A stretch of 64,000 bases of DNA from positions 1 to 64,000 of the forward strand of contig VCMS01000090.1 of NCBI GenBank assembly GCA_022539475.1, given 5' to 3'. The notes below the pieces were generated by a model that worked only from the letters and a program-made list of their open reading frames with translations, made no database searches and was not told the DNA's origin. A program made the position numbers and the translations under genes. Within the stretch, counting starts at the first letter, position 1. Each line of letters begins with the position of its first letter. Below are positions 22,139 through 34,300 of the stretch, one piece after another. The DNA is from Gracilaria domingensis (Eukaryota > Rhodophyta > Florideophyceae > Gracilariales > Gracilariaceae).

Positions 22139-25100
22139 CTTGGAACAATTGGAATTACGGAGCACCGTATTGATCTGCTCCCAGATACTCGCCCAATCGC
22201 GCAACACCCGTACCGGGCAGGCCCGAAAGCGCGGGAAGAAGAAAAGTCTCAAGTCGAGAAGATGCTACGTGCCGACGTAATTGAGCCAGCTCAGTCGTCA
22301 TGGGCATCGCCCGTTGTACTTGTTCCGAAGTCGGATGGATCGTGGCGTTTTTGCATCGATTACAGGCGACTCAACGCCGTTACCGTCAAAGACGTGTATC
22401 CGATTCCACGGATGGATGAGTACATCGACTCACTGGGAAGCGCCAGAGTATTTACCGCCCTTGACGCCAATTGGGGTTACTGGCAGGTTCCAATTCGAAA
22501 GGAAGATCGCGACAAGACCGCGTTTGTATGTCACCAAGGACTGTACCGTTTCAAACGGATGCCCTTCGGGCTAACGAATGCTCCCGCTACGTTTCAGCGC
22601 GCGGTTGACATTCTGTTGGCCGGATTCAAGTGGAAGACTTGTATTGTGTACTTGGACGACATCGTGGTATTTTCCAACAGTATGGATGAACATATGTCCC
22701 ATGTGAAGGAAGTGATGCAAGTTCTGCGTGACGCAGGTGTTAACTTGAAGCTCAAGAAATGCGAATTCTTTACCGACTCAGTGAAATACCTGGGCCACAT
22801 TATCCGCCCAGGGAAACTCTCGGTCGACGAGGTAAGGGTGAAGTCGCTGAAGGAAGCGAAACATCCGAGAACTCAAACGGAACTCCGATCATTTCTCGGT
22901 TTATGTAATGTCTACCGTCAGTTCGTCCCGAATTTCGCTGATACTGCAGCTCCTCTCAATTTTCTCCTCAGGAAATGACAGCCAGTTAAACTGGAACCAT
23001 TCGGCGACGCGGAAGCGTCCGCCTTTTCGGCACTTGTCACCGCCGTAACGTCTCCGCCAGTCTTGGCATTACCCACTCCTGGGCTTCCTTATGAAGTGGA
23101 TACCGATGCAAGTGAATACCAAGTTGGTTGTGCGCTTTTCCAGGTTTCGGAAGATGGCGTACGACGCCCAGTGGGATACTGGTCCCGTTCTCTGAATGTG
23201 CATGAACGCAACTACTCGGTTTCCGAGAAAGAATGTCCTGCCGTTGTATGGGCACTCTCAACTCTGAGACCGTACCTCATGGGAACTCATTTTCAGGTGC
23301 ACACCGATCATTCGGCACTCCGTTGGCTTATGGAGATATCCGAGCCATCAGGCCGCCTTATGAGATGGCGTCTCCGCTTGTCGGAATTTGATTTCGAAGT
23401 CCGTTACAAACGGGGAACCCTGAATTTGCGGGCAGATGCGCTCTCCCGCTTGGGAACTTCTGGTGAAGCAGAACCTGTCGATGACGACGACATCACCTGC
23501 TTCTTGGCTGAAGAATTCGAGGAAGAACCAGACTTTCTGGACGACGTCTCCGACGACATACTCGCCACCGGACCGGTTACACCGTTACCCGGTTCATTTG
23601 AACCCATTACCGCTGAAGAGGTAATACGTGAACAACACGGGGATCCTTTCTGTACTCAGATAAGGGCCCGACTCAACGGAGGATTCAAGATACCCTTTCT
23701 AATCAACGATCTGGGATTCCTTGTTAGGATTGTTGGGCCACGCCCTCAAATTGTGGTTCCACACTCCCTACAATGGAGGGTTCTCCATATATCCCACTAT
23801 GCAAAGATTGGGGGACACCCTGGTGGCAGGAAGTTGTATCTAACTCTCCGAAGGGACTTTTATTGGCCAGCTATGGCATTCGACTGCTACGCAGTACGCC
23901 GTTCATGTACGGAATGCGCCAAGAACAACGTCAAACTTCGACGAAACTCGAAGTCGATGACGCTGTTCCCAGCCCGGGCTCCTTTGGAGTTCGTCGCTAT
24001 CGAAATTCTGGGCGAATTAATTCGAACCGCACGCGGTCACAGATATCTCCTGGTTATCACGGACAGGTTTTCGAAGTTAATGCGAACGGTTCCGTTGAAG
24101 CGGATCACTGCAGCAGCAGTTGCACAAGCATTTGTGACGCATTGGGTCTTCACTTACGGGCCACCCGTTAATCTGCTTTCAGACAATGGCTCGCAGTTTG
24201 CGTCAAAGTTCTTTATGGACGTATGCCGTATCTTGGATATCAAGAATTTGTTCACAACAACCTATCATCCCCAGTGTAATGGGCAGGTAGAACGGTTTAA
24301 CCGTACGATGCTAAACGCATTGAGATCCTACGTTGCGGATCACCCAAAGGATTGGGACCTGTACACTGATGCGATAACTTACGCATATAACACCCAGGTA
24401 CATCGGGTTACGTCGCTGTCGCCGTTTGAATTGGTTCTCTCCAGGATTCCGCCACCTGTGGCAATTGAAGCTCAAGCGACGCTATCGTCTTTCCCGTCGA
24501 CGGGTTTGTACAGGGAAACCTGGAAAAACTGGTTGAAGAAGATGGTACCGGTAGCCCGGAAGGCCATGGAGAAGGCTCAACTCGCGTACAAGCGAAATTT
24601 CGATAGCCGATTACGCGGCAAACCATCAATGGTGAAAGCTAATGACTACGTCTTCCTACGAAAGGATTATTATAATCCTGAGAAGGAACAACTACATAAC
24701 CTGTCTCCGATCGCCGACGGGCCGTATCACGTTATTTCTGTCACTCCAGATACCGTCGTGATCGACATTGATGGGCAACACGAGCGTGTATCGCGTGATC
24801 GCGTCGTACTGGCACCTACTCCGCCTTCCGGCCAATCTACAACCAATACCCAATCAGGGGATCCTCTACAGGAAGAAGTTCCGTCAAGGGATGCTACGCC
24901 ATCGCGTCCCGCGATTCTTCCGCACCCGGATCGAGGATTAAGAGATCTACCTACAGTAGGTACTTCTGACCACAGAACTGAACCTCCTACTACTTGGACG
25001 AATTCCAACGACTCTGCACGAGTATTTACAAGAGTCAACCCCCCACCCCACCTCCTGATGGAGCCCGTGGCGCCACCTAAGAAGGGGGAGGACACTGCAG

Positions 25101-25429
25101 TTGCTGAAACTGGCACTGACGCTCCGGTGTCGCCCGGCTCCCAAACCACGGGAAATGTGACCCACACTGACAATCCAGTCGCTCCCGTAGGAGAATCTAG
25201 TGGCACGGCCGCCTCGACGAGCCCCAACCGCGGAAACTTCGCCGTATCGTCCGACGATATCACGGAAGATACCCGTACTCCCCGCGAGAGGCGGAGCGTC
25301 GCCGCAGAAGCAGCTGCCCGGCCTGGGATCGCTAACCGCCCGAAGTCGCGTAACCGCGTTGAAAAAGACAGTCAAACTCTGAAAACCGTTTCCGCCGATC
25401 CGGACCAGCCGCAACACGCGGAAGAATAG
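22139..25429 (+). pseudogene. pol: Pol of element C: RT, RNase H, integrase (one stop)
   Basis: The frame is open from 22139 (LGTIGITEHRIDLLP). RT has WRFCIDYRRLN and YLDD (about 22650-22661). A single TGA (22976-22978) after NFLLRK breaks it just before RNase H; the same frame then continues to 25429. RNase H carries VDTDASEYQVGCALF, and the integrase finger HISHYAKIGGHPGG with CTEC. In the integrase core the first catalytic residue reads GAA (Glu) at 24002-24004 (VAIEILGE), where A, D and E families have Asp; the second Asp (SDNGSQF) and the Glu (GQVERF) are normal. The tail after the integrase C-terminus (about 24830) is Pro/Thr/Ser-rich and stops before the chromodomain. Probably non-functional. 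Confidence 0.9.
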
Positions 25430-26151
25430 CGCTGCGACTCTGAACTGGGGGATCTCGTGAACGAGTTGTGCCAAATGTGACCATTCATTGTAGATTCCCT
25501 TGTGGGATTTTGAACGCTTTCTTGGAAGCCGTCACTCTACAGTGTGCACCACCTTGGGTGTGGAATGGAGCCCTGGCGCTCCATCGCCGCTGCACGTGTG
25601 CAATCTCCGTGACACGGGGCCTGACAGAACCAGGCGCGTGCAACGCGGTGGCACGTTACAACGTGGAATGCCCTAATGAGCGGTCGGCGACCTTTCACGA
25701 ACGGATGGCCGAGCACGGCACGCGCACGGTTGTCGTAGTCGCCAATCTGTGGCGCGGAGCCAATCAGAGCTCATGGCACATGCCCCGTGGACCGGGTGAA
25801 CCGCCGCCCTGCCCAGGGAGTGTTGTACATACCTCCGTCACCGAAACGGTTATCCCCGTGAAGGCCGGGAAGTTCGTCAATCGGAAGTACCACCGTTTGT
25901 CGGTCTCTCGACGATCATCGAATAACGTGATACCGTTGTACTCGTCTGTTCGAGAGCTTTGCAACTATCCCTCTAGCTCGAGGACAGGACGCGTAGGATG
26001 CGAGTTACAGTACGGCCGCAGCAGCGGGATTTGGCGAGGAACGCGGAAGTAAGCACATCTCCAACACTTGGAAAGCCTCACCTGAGGGACGCTAGCGCAA
26101 TTGCACAACCTCTCTAGGTGATACTGCGTCAGCAAGAGTGGCCCATACACC
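25430..26151 (+). other. Spacer between pol and chromodomain of element C
   Basis: The pol frame stops at 25429, and the chromodomain frame starts at 26152 in another frame. A 194-codon open frame (25468-26052) has no recognisable domain. An intron joining pol to the chromodomain is possible, but I see no convincing splice pair. Confidence 0.4.
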
Positions 26152-26385
26152 ATGGAGGCCCGCGAACGGGAAGTCTTCCCACAGGAATTCATTATCGAAC
26201 GCATCGTGAGTCACGTCGTGAACCCCGATGGGGAGACTGAATACCAAGTCCGTTGGTACGGATACTCCCCTGAGGAGGATACTTTCGAGCCGATCGAACA
26301 TCTACCTCGATCGAAGGTTCTCGCCTACTACCGGCGTAAGCGGCTAGCGCTGCCTCCAGATTTGGATCAGGCCCAAGTAGGGTGA
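26152..26385 (+). CDS. Stand-alone chromodomain frame of element C (77 aa)
   Basis: ATG at 26152 in a good context (ACACCATGG) opens MEAREREVFPQEFIIERIVS, followed by YQVRWYGYSPEEDTFEP and EHLPRSKVLAYYRRKR, ending PDLDQAQVG. The aromatic cage residues expected of a chromodomain are present (Tyr and Trp of YQVRWYGY). In D and E the same domain is fused to integrase through a long linker; in C and A it is detached and has its own ATG. It could be made from a spliced or subgenomic message. The role in chromoviruses is targeting of integration to histone marks. Confidence 0.75.
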   Translation: MEAREREVFPQEFIIERIVSHVVNPDGETEYQVRWYGYSPEEDTFEPIEHLPRSKVLAYYRRKRLALPPDLDQAQVG

Positions 26386-26775
26386 AAGTGCCGCCTGGTC
26401 GTAAGGGCAATTGACGGACCCACTTGTGGGAGAATCATTGATGGTACTACCAAGAAGTTTGGTTTGTTCCCAAGGAAGGAAGTATCGAAGGGATGAAGAA
26501 GAAAAGATGATTTCCGTCTAACGGACGCCGACTTATCGGAAAGAAGCGAACTACCATCTAACGGTCCATGTGAACATGTCGTGAAGCTACACGCAGTCTG
26601 GACGATCGTCTTGGAATGACGATACGCGAAGAAGCGTTGAAACGTAAACCGGTTATGAAGGAAGTGACATCGAAGTCGATTTTATTCTAAGGAGAAGTTG
26701 TACCGCTAGCTATTGCGGAGTGCGTTGGTCGCAGAGCCTACCACAGCCCATCATGGAGGGAACCCACCGTTGGGA
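26386..26775 (+). other. Spacer between chromodomain and antisense gene of element C
   Basis: There is no coding evidence. It separates the two convergent genes of the element and may hold their poly(A) signals. Confidence 0.4.
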
Positions 26776-28288
26776 TCACTGCCATCCTGTCGAAGGACCG
26801 GCACCTCCAGGGTTGGACGGCCCCGCTTGGGGAGGCTGACTCGTGAAGGCCTGCGCTCCCAATACCAACAGCTGGCCGAGGTCGTACATATCCGGTGGAA
26901 CCGGCACCCCAAGTCCGAGGAGTTGGTTGCGCATCGCTATCACGCGAGGGTCAATATTCCCCTGCGAAGGGCCCACGCCCCAACCGATAGGAGCAACTGG
27001 CGCAGCCGCCCCTCCGACAACCGGAACTCCTGCGGAAGCCGCCGACAGGCCTCCCGTTGCCGGGTCTTCCACAGTGTCATCCACCATTGGATCGTCCTCC
27101 TCTGCTACGGAGTAATAGTTGTCGAAAAACATAAACCCAATAGGGTGATCGCTCGGAACCACTCGAGGAAGTCTGCGTAGGACGAGAGCCCGCTCCTTCG
27201 GGACGGTAACTCCCTCCCACGGATCGAAGTACACGAAGTCACCAGCACCCGGATGTCTTCGCCCTGGCGAACGGTCGTAGTGCGAACGAGTGCCCCTGGG
27301 GACGTTTTCCGCCGGAACGGTACTCCAATCAATGGAATCGATGAGATCGATAAGGCTGATGACCTCGCTGACGTTGTCGTCCGAACCGAGCGCGGTGTAT
27401 AAGTCCAGTGATCTAATCACATTCCGTAACCTCGGAGGCAAATGCCAAACACGGTTCTGGTCGTATGCTTCCCATAGCATAAACGCGGCAACGCGAGCGG
27501 CCCATTCGGCGATGAAGAGCATCCAGTACTCCGAGTGCGGATTCGCAATCATGCGTGACCCCACATAGGAGATGCGCGGAGGCAATTCCGGGAAACACCC
27601 GCGTGGTACCTCATAGTGAGCCCACCACGATGCGAGTGGAGCGAATCGACCCGCTAGTGCATCCGGACGCAAACGTTCAACCTCCATGTTCTGGTGTGGA
27701 ATCAGATACCCGAACCGGGATCGCCACTTGCGTTCGTTTCGCAATCGGTCGAAGAAGCTTCCCTCTCCCGAAGGGCGATGTAGATATCGGAACTCCGCTC
27801 GCAGGATAGGCCTGTTGAACAGGAGAATGTCCGCTGGCATCGACTCCGGGAAGCTTCCCGCCGCTTGGAAGTCCGCGAGGTTCGCGCCATACTTGATCTC
27901 TCCGTAAGTTCGGAACCGGGAAAGGTCGAACCCGTATGACTCGGGGATCCTCTCGGGGAACGAGGCTCGGTCCTTCTGAAAGTACGCCAATCGCGCCATA
28001 GCCGCGCGCGCTTCATCCAGCGTTTCGTATCCACGGCCGCGCCGTTTTCGTGACAACACGTGAGGTGCAACCGCCACGCAGTGTCTGCAATCCCAGGAAT
28101 CCACCATATCTCGGTGCAGGCCGCCAGGCAGCATACCGTTCTCGGTGTATGAATCCATCAACGCACTGTTGCGAACCGCTGTCGGGTGAAACCAGGGCGC
28201 TCTGGAATAGGCCAAGCTTCCTCCCGTAGTCGGATCTTGAACAAGGAGCGATTCACGCGCTATCCAGCCAGCTGGAGTCGCCAGCAAG
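26776..28288 (-). pseudogene. Antisense gene of element C, main part (unknown protein)
   Basis: A 503-codon minus-strand frame runs convergent to pol and ends at 26776. It matches the intact gene of E (59503-61389) throughout. Shared signatures are RAPWFHP, LRAEFRYL, FGYLIPHQN (WGYLIPYQN in E), YVGSRMIANP, EWAAR, PPRLR, DRSPGRR, YFDPW (YYDPW in E) and MVDD, then an Ala/Pro/Gly-rich tail. No known family is recognised, and there are no TM segments or Cys motifs. The gene is cut at 28288 by element D; the rest is at 40196-40501. Across the empty site (one copy of GCAAG removed) the reading runs on without a shift. Confidence 0.75.
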
Positions 28289-29051
28289 TGTTGTGCAAAA
28301 CCCAGCGATGGGGAAAGACACGCAAAGGCGGTTCAGACCCTCTCTCAAGAGACGAGCACAGCAGTAGAGCGCCCCCACAGGTACGACACGGCAATGCCGG
28401 GTGTAAGACCGGGGTCGACCCTTCCCAAGTAATGGAGGGAGCGAAGCGGCGAAGAAGAAGCGTCCAGCGGTAGAGAACACACGACACAAGTCGGCAGTAG
28501 CGTCACGTGTGTAGCACACGGTACCCACGAGTGTGGCGATGACACGCGAGGGCGGTAGTAACCCACGCGAGTGTGTCGAGCCACGAACGGTATGCACCGG
28601 TACACCAAGGGGTGCTACCTGTATAACAGGGACAGAAATAAAGAAAACACACACAAAGTACACACGCGAAAGCGGTAGTGGTGTTAATGATGCCGCGAGG
28701 CGGATGATGAACCCTGCACAAGGTGTCGACTCTCCGGGAGGAGGATATCGGTCACCAAGGGTGAAACATCAGAGCCGAACACTCGGTTGTTCGGTTTACT
28801 TCCCCGACAATGGGTGCAGCTCAACCTACTAAGTAGTGTAGAGTGCCACTGTCAAGTGTGCAACAGGGCTAACTAAAATAAATAATAAATATCTAGAATA
28901 TCCCAAAGTTGGGTGCCAACCGTCCATACACGTGTGTAGCCATCCAGCAATGCTGTGCCAACCTCACCAGAGTCCTCGACCTCCACTCCACTGCAGGGGC
29001 AGTGATTTCACACCAAAAGCGAGCAAATACCGCATAAAGCGGGGCTCTACA
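28289..29051 (-). repeat. 3' LTR of element D (763 bp)
   Basis: It starts TGTAGAGC at 29051 and ends TTGCACAACA at 28289 on the minus strand. A polypurine tract (GGAGGGGGATA, 29062-29052) precedes it. Confidence 0.92.
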
Positions 29052-31375
29052 TATCCCCCTCCTGAGGTGCGAACACTACGTCTTCATGACGGTTGAAGCA
29101 CCGGACAAACCAACAACGTTGTGCATCCACCCGCAAGAGCGGTATCTGCGAGCGATCGTGATGAATTTGCGCCATCTTACCGGTTTCCGGGTCTATATGC
29201 GTCGTCCTGTACCTCCTATGAAGTTGCGATCACCGTCTATCGACATGCCATAACGTTCCCGACATCGTCGTGAAAATGGTTGCAGCACGCCCAGATTGGG
29301 GTTCACTGCGTTTTATTCACGCCCAATAACGGTCCTGGAGCCAGCGCGATATGCGTCTGGGCTTCTCTAGTGGGTGCGCAACCAACGTCCTTGATGGTGC
29401 CCTTGCCCGCAGTACGGCGAGCGGACTTCCTGCCAAGCAGTGCTGCAGCAACGCTCGACACACCCGAACGGGAGCGGTCCTCCTGAACTTCGTTCACTGT
29501 CCCGGGGTTCCGGTGCTATACCTCTCTGAGGCGCCTATTTTCCCTTTCAGGGGCGGTTGCCACACTGTGGAATCGACAAGCGCGATCCGAGGTCACCCAG
29601 TACAGTAGCGACCTTTTCCTGCCCAATTCCTTCCTCTCCGAGGTCCACCGTCCCGTTATACGGTCGCTCACATCACGCAATCATGCGGCACGTACTCTCT
29701 AGATGGGTTCAGAAGTTACGACAATGTCGAATCAACGCTGCCGACGACGTTTCGGAAACTTCACACAAAGAAATTGGGAATTTGACATACCCGAAAATTT
29801 GTAGTCGCCATAACTTTTGAACCAGCTATGCTCTGAACAAACCCGATACATCGGAGAACTTCTGAGAATCAGAGCTTTTATTTGACATCAAAACCTTTGG
29901 GATTGAACACCACTAAGTGGGAAAGCCCGACCCATTTCAGTTGACAAAAATGCGGTCTAAAAATAGATTGTTGAACCGAAACGGTGCCGTAGCTCCAAAG
30001 TTCTTCGAGATAATTGCGTTCGGTTTCCGCCAAAGTGTTTGTATACATTCAGTGACTACTGGTACAAAACAGTTAAAGAAACGAGCGAGTATTCACCGAG
30101 TTACGGGTTTTTTGCAGATGACCCTCGCAAGGTACTGTAGAGGTGATACACCCGACATCGGAGAACCGCGAAAAGGACCAGAAACGACTGGTAATCGATA
30201 CCAACGCCTTGTGCGGCTGTACCAGAGACCACAGAAGCGTGAAAGACGGCCTCCACAACGGAGTGAACAGTAGTAGACGTGGTCGAAAGTCGTCGACAGC
30301 AGCAATTAAACCGGTAATCCGTGAAAACTTTCAACCGGATGACAGTGTACTAGACCTTAATCAAGGTTCAACCTCTACCGAGGGCAGTCACTAGACCTCA
30401 CAGAGGGTTCGTGAAACCCAAAAGCAAACACACCAGCAAGGCTGAGACAACAAATGACACCATAAAAATGGGTCGAAAAACAACAATGATCCTTCAACAA
30501 GAAGTGTATCTTCCGGTCCCGTACCGTGCAGAACTCACGAGAACGTCTCGATAAGCTTTCGAAAACCCGTGCAAACGGAATGATAGGCCGCAGTGCGGGC
30601 GCAAACGAAGCTCCAGAGATATCGGTTAACCAGAAACTATCCTCGACCACGAGAGTGACGAACCCTTACAAAGGTGACGATAACCGATGAAGATCGGGGT
30701 TCTTCCGCAATATGCGTGACGGTTTCGAACCTCGGTCGCATGTGGCGTGCAGTGAGAACCGTGAAACGTGCAAAGACCGTCACTGACGAGAACGAACCCT
30801 GTTCAACGTGAAAGCCAAACGAACGAGCGGTGCTCCTCGAAAATGGCAAACGGTGATCAAACCGGTAGATACACATGATGTACACGGAAATTGTACACCC
30901 TTCTGCTAGGGAAAAACCGTGATTGCGGTCCACTATGGTAGCAGCGAACCAGCAAGCTGGACAAAAAACCTAACAGGTAAACAACATCGAAAACGATTGA
31001 ATAGCGATTAGACACGACATGAGTCGGATTCCAACCGCAAAATGCGAGCAACCAAGTGACCCCACATGGGTGAGAGTCACATGTGAAACTCCTTCTTCAT
31101 AACTTCGCATCTGAATGACAATTCCTCTCCATAGAGTCTTCATTCTTCTTCCGAGTGTACTTCATCCTCTTCAGAGTGCAACTAAACTTCTCCTCATCCT
31201 GAGGGCATAACTGATCTTGAACTCAACTCTCCTCTTCCTAGAGTGTCTCCTCACCACGCGAGTAGCGGTACAGTACTCCTCTGGAGGTTGTCGCAGTGTT
31301 CCTCGATTGAGTGTTGTCGTTCGTAGAACCGTTCGTGCGCGGTACGCGATAAGCCTCCGTCTCCAACGACGTGTG
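29052..31375 (-). other. Non-coding 3' region of element D
   Basis: No frame above about 120 codons and no domain on either strand. The 170 bases next to pol (about 31205-31375) match the same place in E, and the few bases by the polypurine tract match as well. The middle of about 2 kb has no counterpart in E, where the antisense gene sits. The style (AACCGG, CGAAAACC-type words) resembles the 5' leader of D near 39040-39430. Confidence 0.6.
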
Positions 31376-34300
31376 TTATCCGACCATCGCTTGATGTAGG
31401 TTAGCCGGCAACGCCGTGTTAGTTCGACGATGGTACTGCACGATCTTCGATCGGGTTAAGTGCTCCACGGGTTCGTCCGAATCCCGCGACGGCGGATAGC
31501 CATACCAGCGTACCTGGTACTGAAAATACCCCTTCGGGTTCCAACTGTGTCCCATGATGTGGTCTACGACGAACTCTTTCGAGTATACGCCCCGCTCGAG
31601 CTCTTCCTGCGAAGGGTCGTCAGCGCGCTGCGGCGGTGCCGTAACTTCGTCACCAACGATGCTGTGAGTTTCTCCTGACGCCTTCGGCGGTAGATTTGCC
31701 CTCTGCTGAGTGTTCGTTTCCCGTTTCCGGGCTTCTTCAAGCAGCTTCGCCGCTTCGGCGGGTCCGCGAACGGCTAGTTCACGCGGTAGTTCCCGTCTTG
31801 ACGGTGAAGGCGGACGCGGAGGCGGATTGTTCACCACGGCACGTGCCGGTTCACGTGACGTCACGCGACGGTTCGCGGTGGTGGCACTGCCACGAGCTGT
31901 GACTGGCCCATTGTGTGGGGCGCGCTGCGCGCCCCAAGATTTGTGGTGCGCAAGCGCTCCTGCAGCTGCAGTGTGCGTTTTCCCTAAATCAGGGCTGTAA
32001 TCCGTATCTCCAACGAGCGGTGCGCCGTCATGACTTAGCGAAACGTCATGACGTGCGACTTGCGACTTCCCCACGGCTGGGTGCAACGGTACACTACCAT
32101 TACCCGAACCGGGGTGTGTGATCTTCGCTTCAGCGAGCGTCTTCTCTTCTTCCTGCTCTGCAGTGTCTAAGGTACCGGGATCTGCCGTGACTTCCTTAGC
32201 GCGCGCCCGCGAAGGCGGTATATGGCGGTCGTCAGCGACGGTTTGCGGCGACTGCGCGTCCGGAATACTGCGTGATACAGTATCCAGCTTCGCTGTAGCC
32301 TCACTCTGCCGAGAAGTTGAGTGTTCTGGATCAACTTCCGGCCTTGCCGTGGTGACGTCGCGAACGAGAGCATGCTCCGCGTCCTGCGCCGACGAGGCGA
32401 TGGGCGCGTGTTCTGGCCACAATTCCCCCAGCGGGTGAGCGATACCAGTATCCTGGGACAACCTCGAGTCCGTTCGTTGCGTGCGGTATCCTTCAGAAAG
32501 GTCGCGATCCTTCGCAGAAGGTTGCGCATCCTCCGCGGAGTTCTGCGCGACAGCGGCCGACTGCAGCGCGTCCTTCGCGGCCTGAACACGCGACAGCGGG
32601 TGATCCTTCCCACTGACAGTGATGTCCGTAGCAACTACGTCTTCGACGGTGTCCTGAGGCGACTCCGCCTCCTCTTCATTATATTCCCGTGAATCACGGT
32701 GCTGCGACGGTAGCGACACCGGTGACTCACTCTCCGCGACGACGTGTGAATTCTCCTCCCCCTCCTTAGGTGGAGCGTTACGGGGAGCAGTCATCACGTC
32801 TGTTGACGGTGTAATAGACGCTGTGAAACGCGATTTCACCAGCGGTGTATGTTCCGATATCTCGGCTTGGGACGATATAATCGGTACCTCTGCGAGACCC
32901 CTTGCAGGGTTGCGAAGCCCCACAGTAGGTGTAGTGTTCTGCGACGAGAATTCTCGGTTCTGTGTCTGTCCAGCTTCCTGCTGTGAATCCGAAACTACTT
33001 CCGTGTGCACGGTTGGGCCCTGCACAACACGATCGCGGGAGAAACGCTCATGAGCGTCGCCAACTTCCAGTACGACTGTGTCCGTATTCACGCTAATAAC
33101 GCGGTATGGACCAACAGCGATAGGTGAAAGCTTGTGGCGCCGCTCCTTTTCAGGGTTGTAGTACTCTTTCCTGACAAAGGCGAGGTTTCCCACTTTCAGT
33201 GGCGGTAGTGGTCTCCGTACCCGGGCATCAAAGTTCCGCTTGTAAGCGTGTTGTGCTTTCGCCATTGACGACCTGGCGACAGGTACCATTGCGGATAACC
33301 ACTGCTTCCATTGCAAGTAGTGATCCCGTATTGACGGTGACGTATCCAGCTTTGCTGATGGTTCGATCGCAACTGGCGGTGGTGTCCGTGAGAGCACCAG
33401 CTCAAAGGGCGATAAACCAGTTACTCTGTGAACTTGCGTATTATACGCATACGTCACGGTATCCGTGTAGAGATCCCAAGTTTTCGGGTGTTCAACAGTA
33501 TAAGCCCGCAACGCGGAGAGCATTGTCCGGTTAAACCGTTCGACTTGCCCATTGCATTGGGGATGATACGTCGTCGTGAAGAGATTCTTCACGTCGAGTA
33601 TCCGACAGACATCCTGGAAGAAACGTGCAGTAAACTGCCGACCATTATCCGAGAGAAGGTTGACTGGGGGACCGTAGACCATAACCCAATGGCGAACGAA
33701 TGCCTCCGCAACACTGCGTGCTGTAATCGACTTCAACGGAACTGTCCGGACTAGCTTACTGAATCTATCCGTAATAACGAGTAAGAACCGATTTCCTCGG
33801 GAAGTACGCAAGAACTCACCGAGTATATCGATGGCAATAAACTCCAACGGCGCCCTTGCGGGGAAAAGTGTTAGTTTCTTCGCATGGCGACGCTGTTTAA
33901 CTCGCTCGCGAGCACAATGTGTACACGCCTTCACGGTGGTGTAGCAGTCCAACGCTAACGCGGGCCAGTAGAAATCCCGACGCAGTGTCGTGTATAACCG
34001 CTTAGCACCCGGATGGGAAGCCATCCGCGAGTGATGCGAGAGATGCAGTACCCTTGTTTGTAAGGAGTGAGGAACCACAATCTGTGGGGTAGCACGAACC
34101 ACTCTGACGAGGTAACCTTGTGTGTTTTCCCCGAACGGGATGTTAGCACCACCATTAATTTGGGCGCGTATCCTCGTACAGAACGGGTCAGATTGCTGTT
34201 CCCGCACCAGCTCTTCTGGAGTAACGGGGACGAATGTACCGGATTCCGGGTCTTCACCGTCTGCGACGAGCAAATCATCACAGATGTCGTCCGACACGAT

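Noticed and set aside
25468-26052. 194-codon frame after pol of element C
   Set aside because: No domain, no conservation seen in A, and it overlaps the spacer region.
29280-31100. Short frames in the 3' region of element D
   Set aside because: All are short, lack motifs and do not match the antisense gene of E in any frame that I read.
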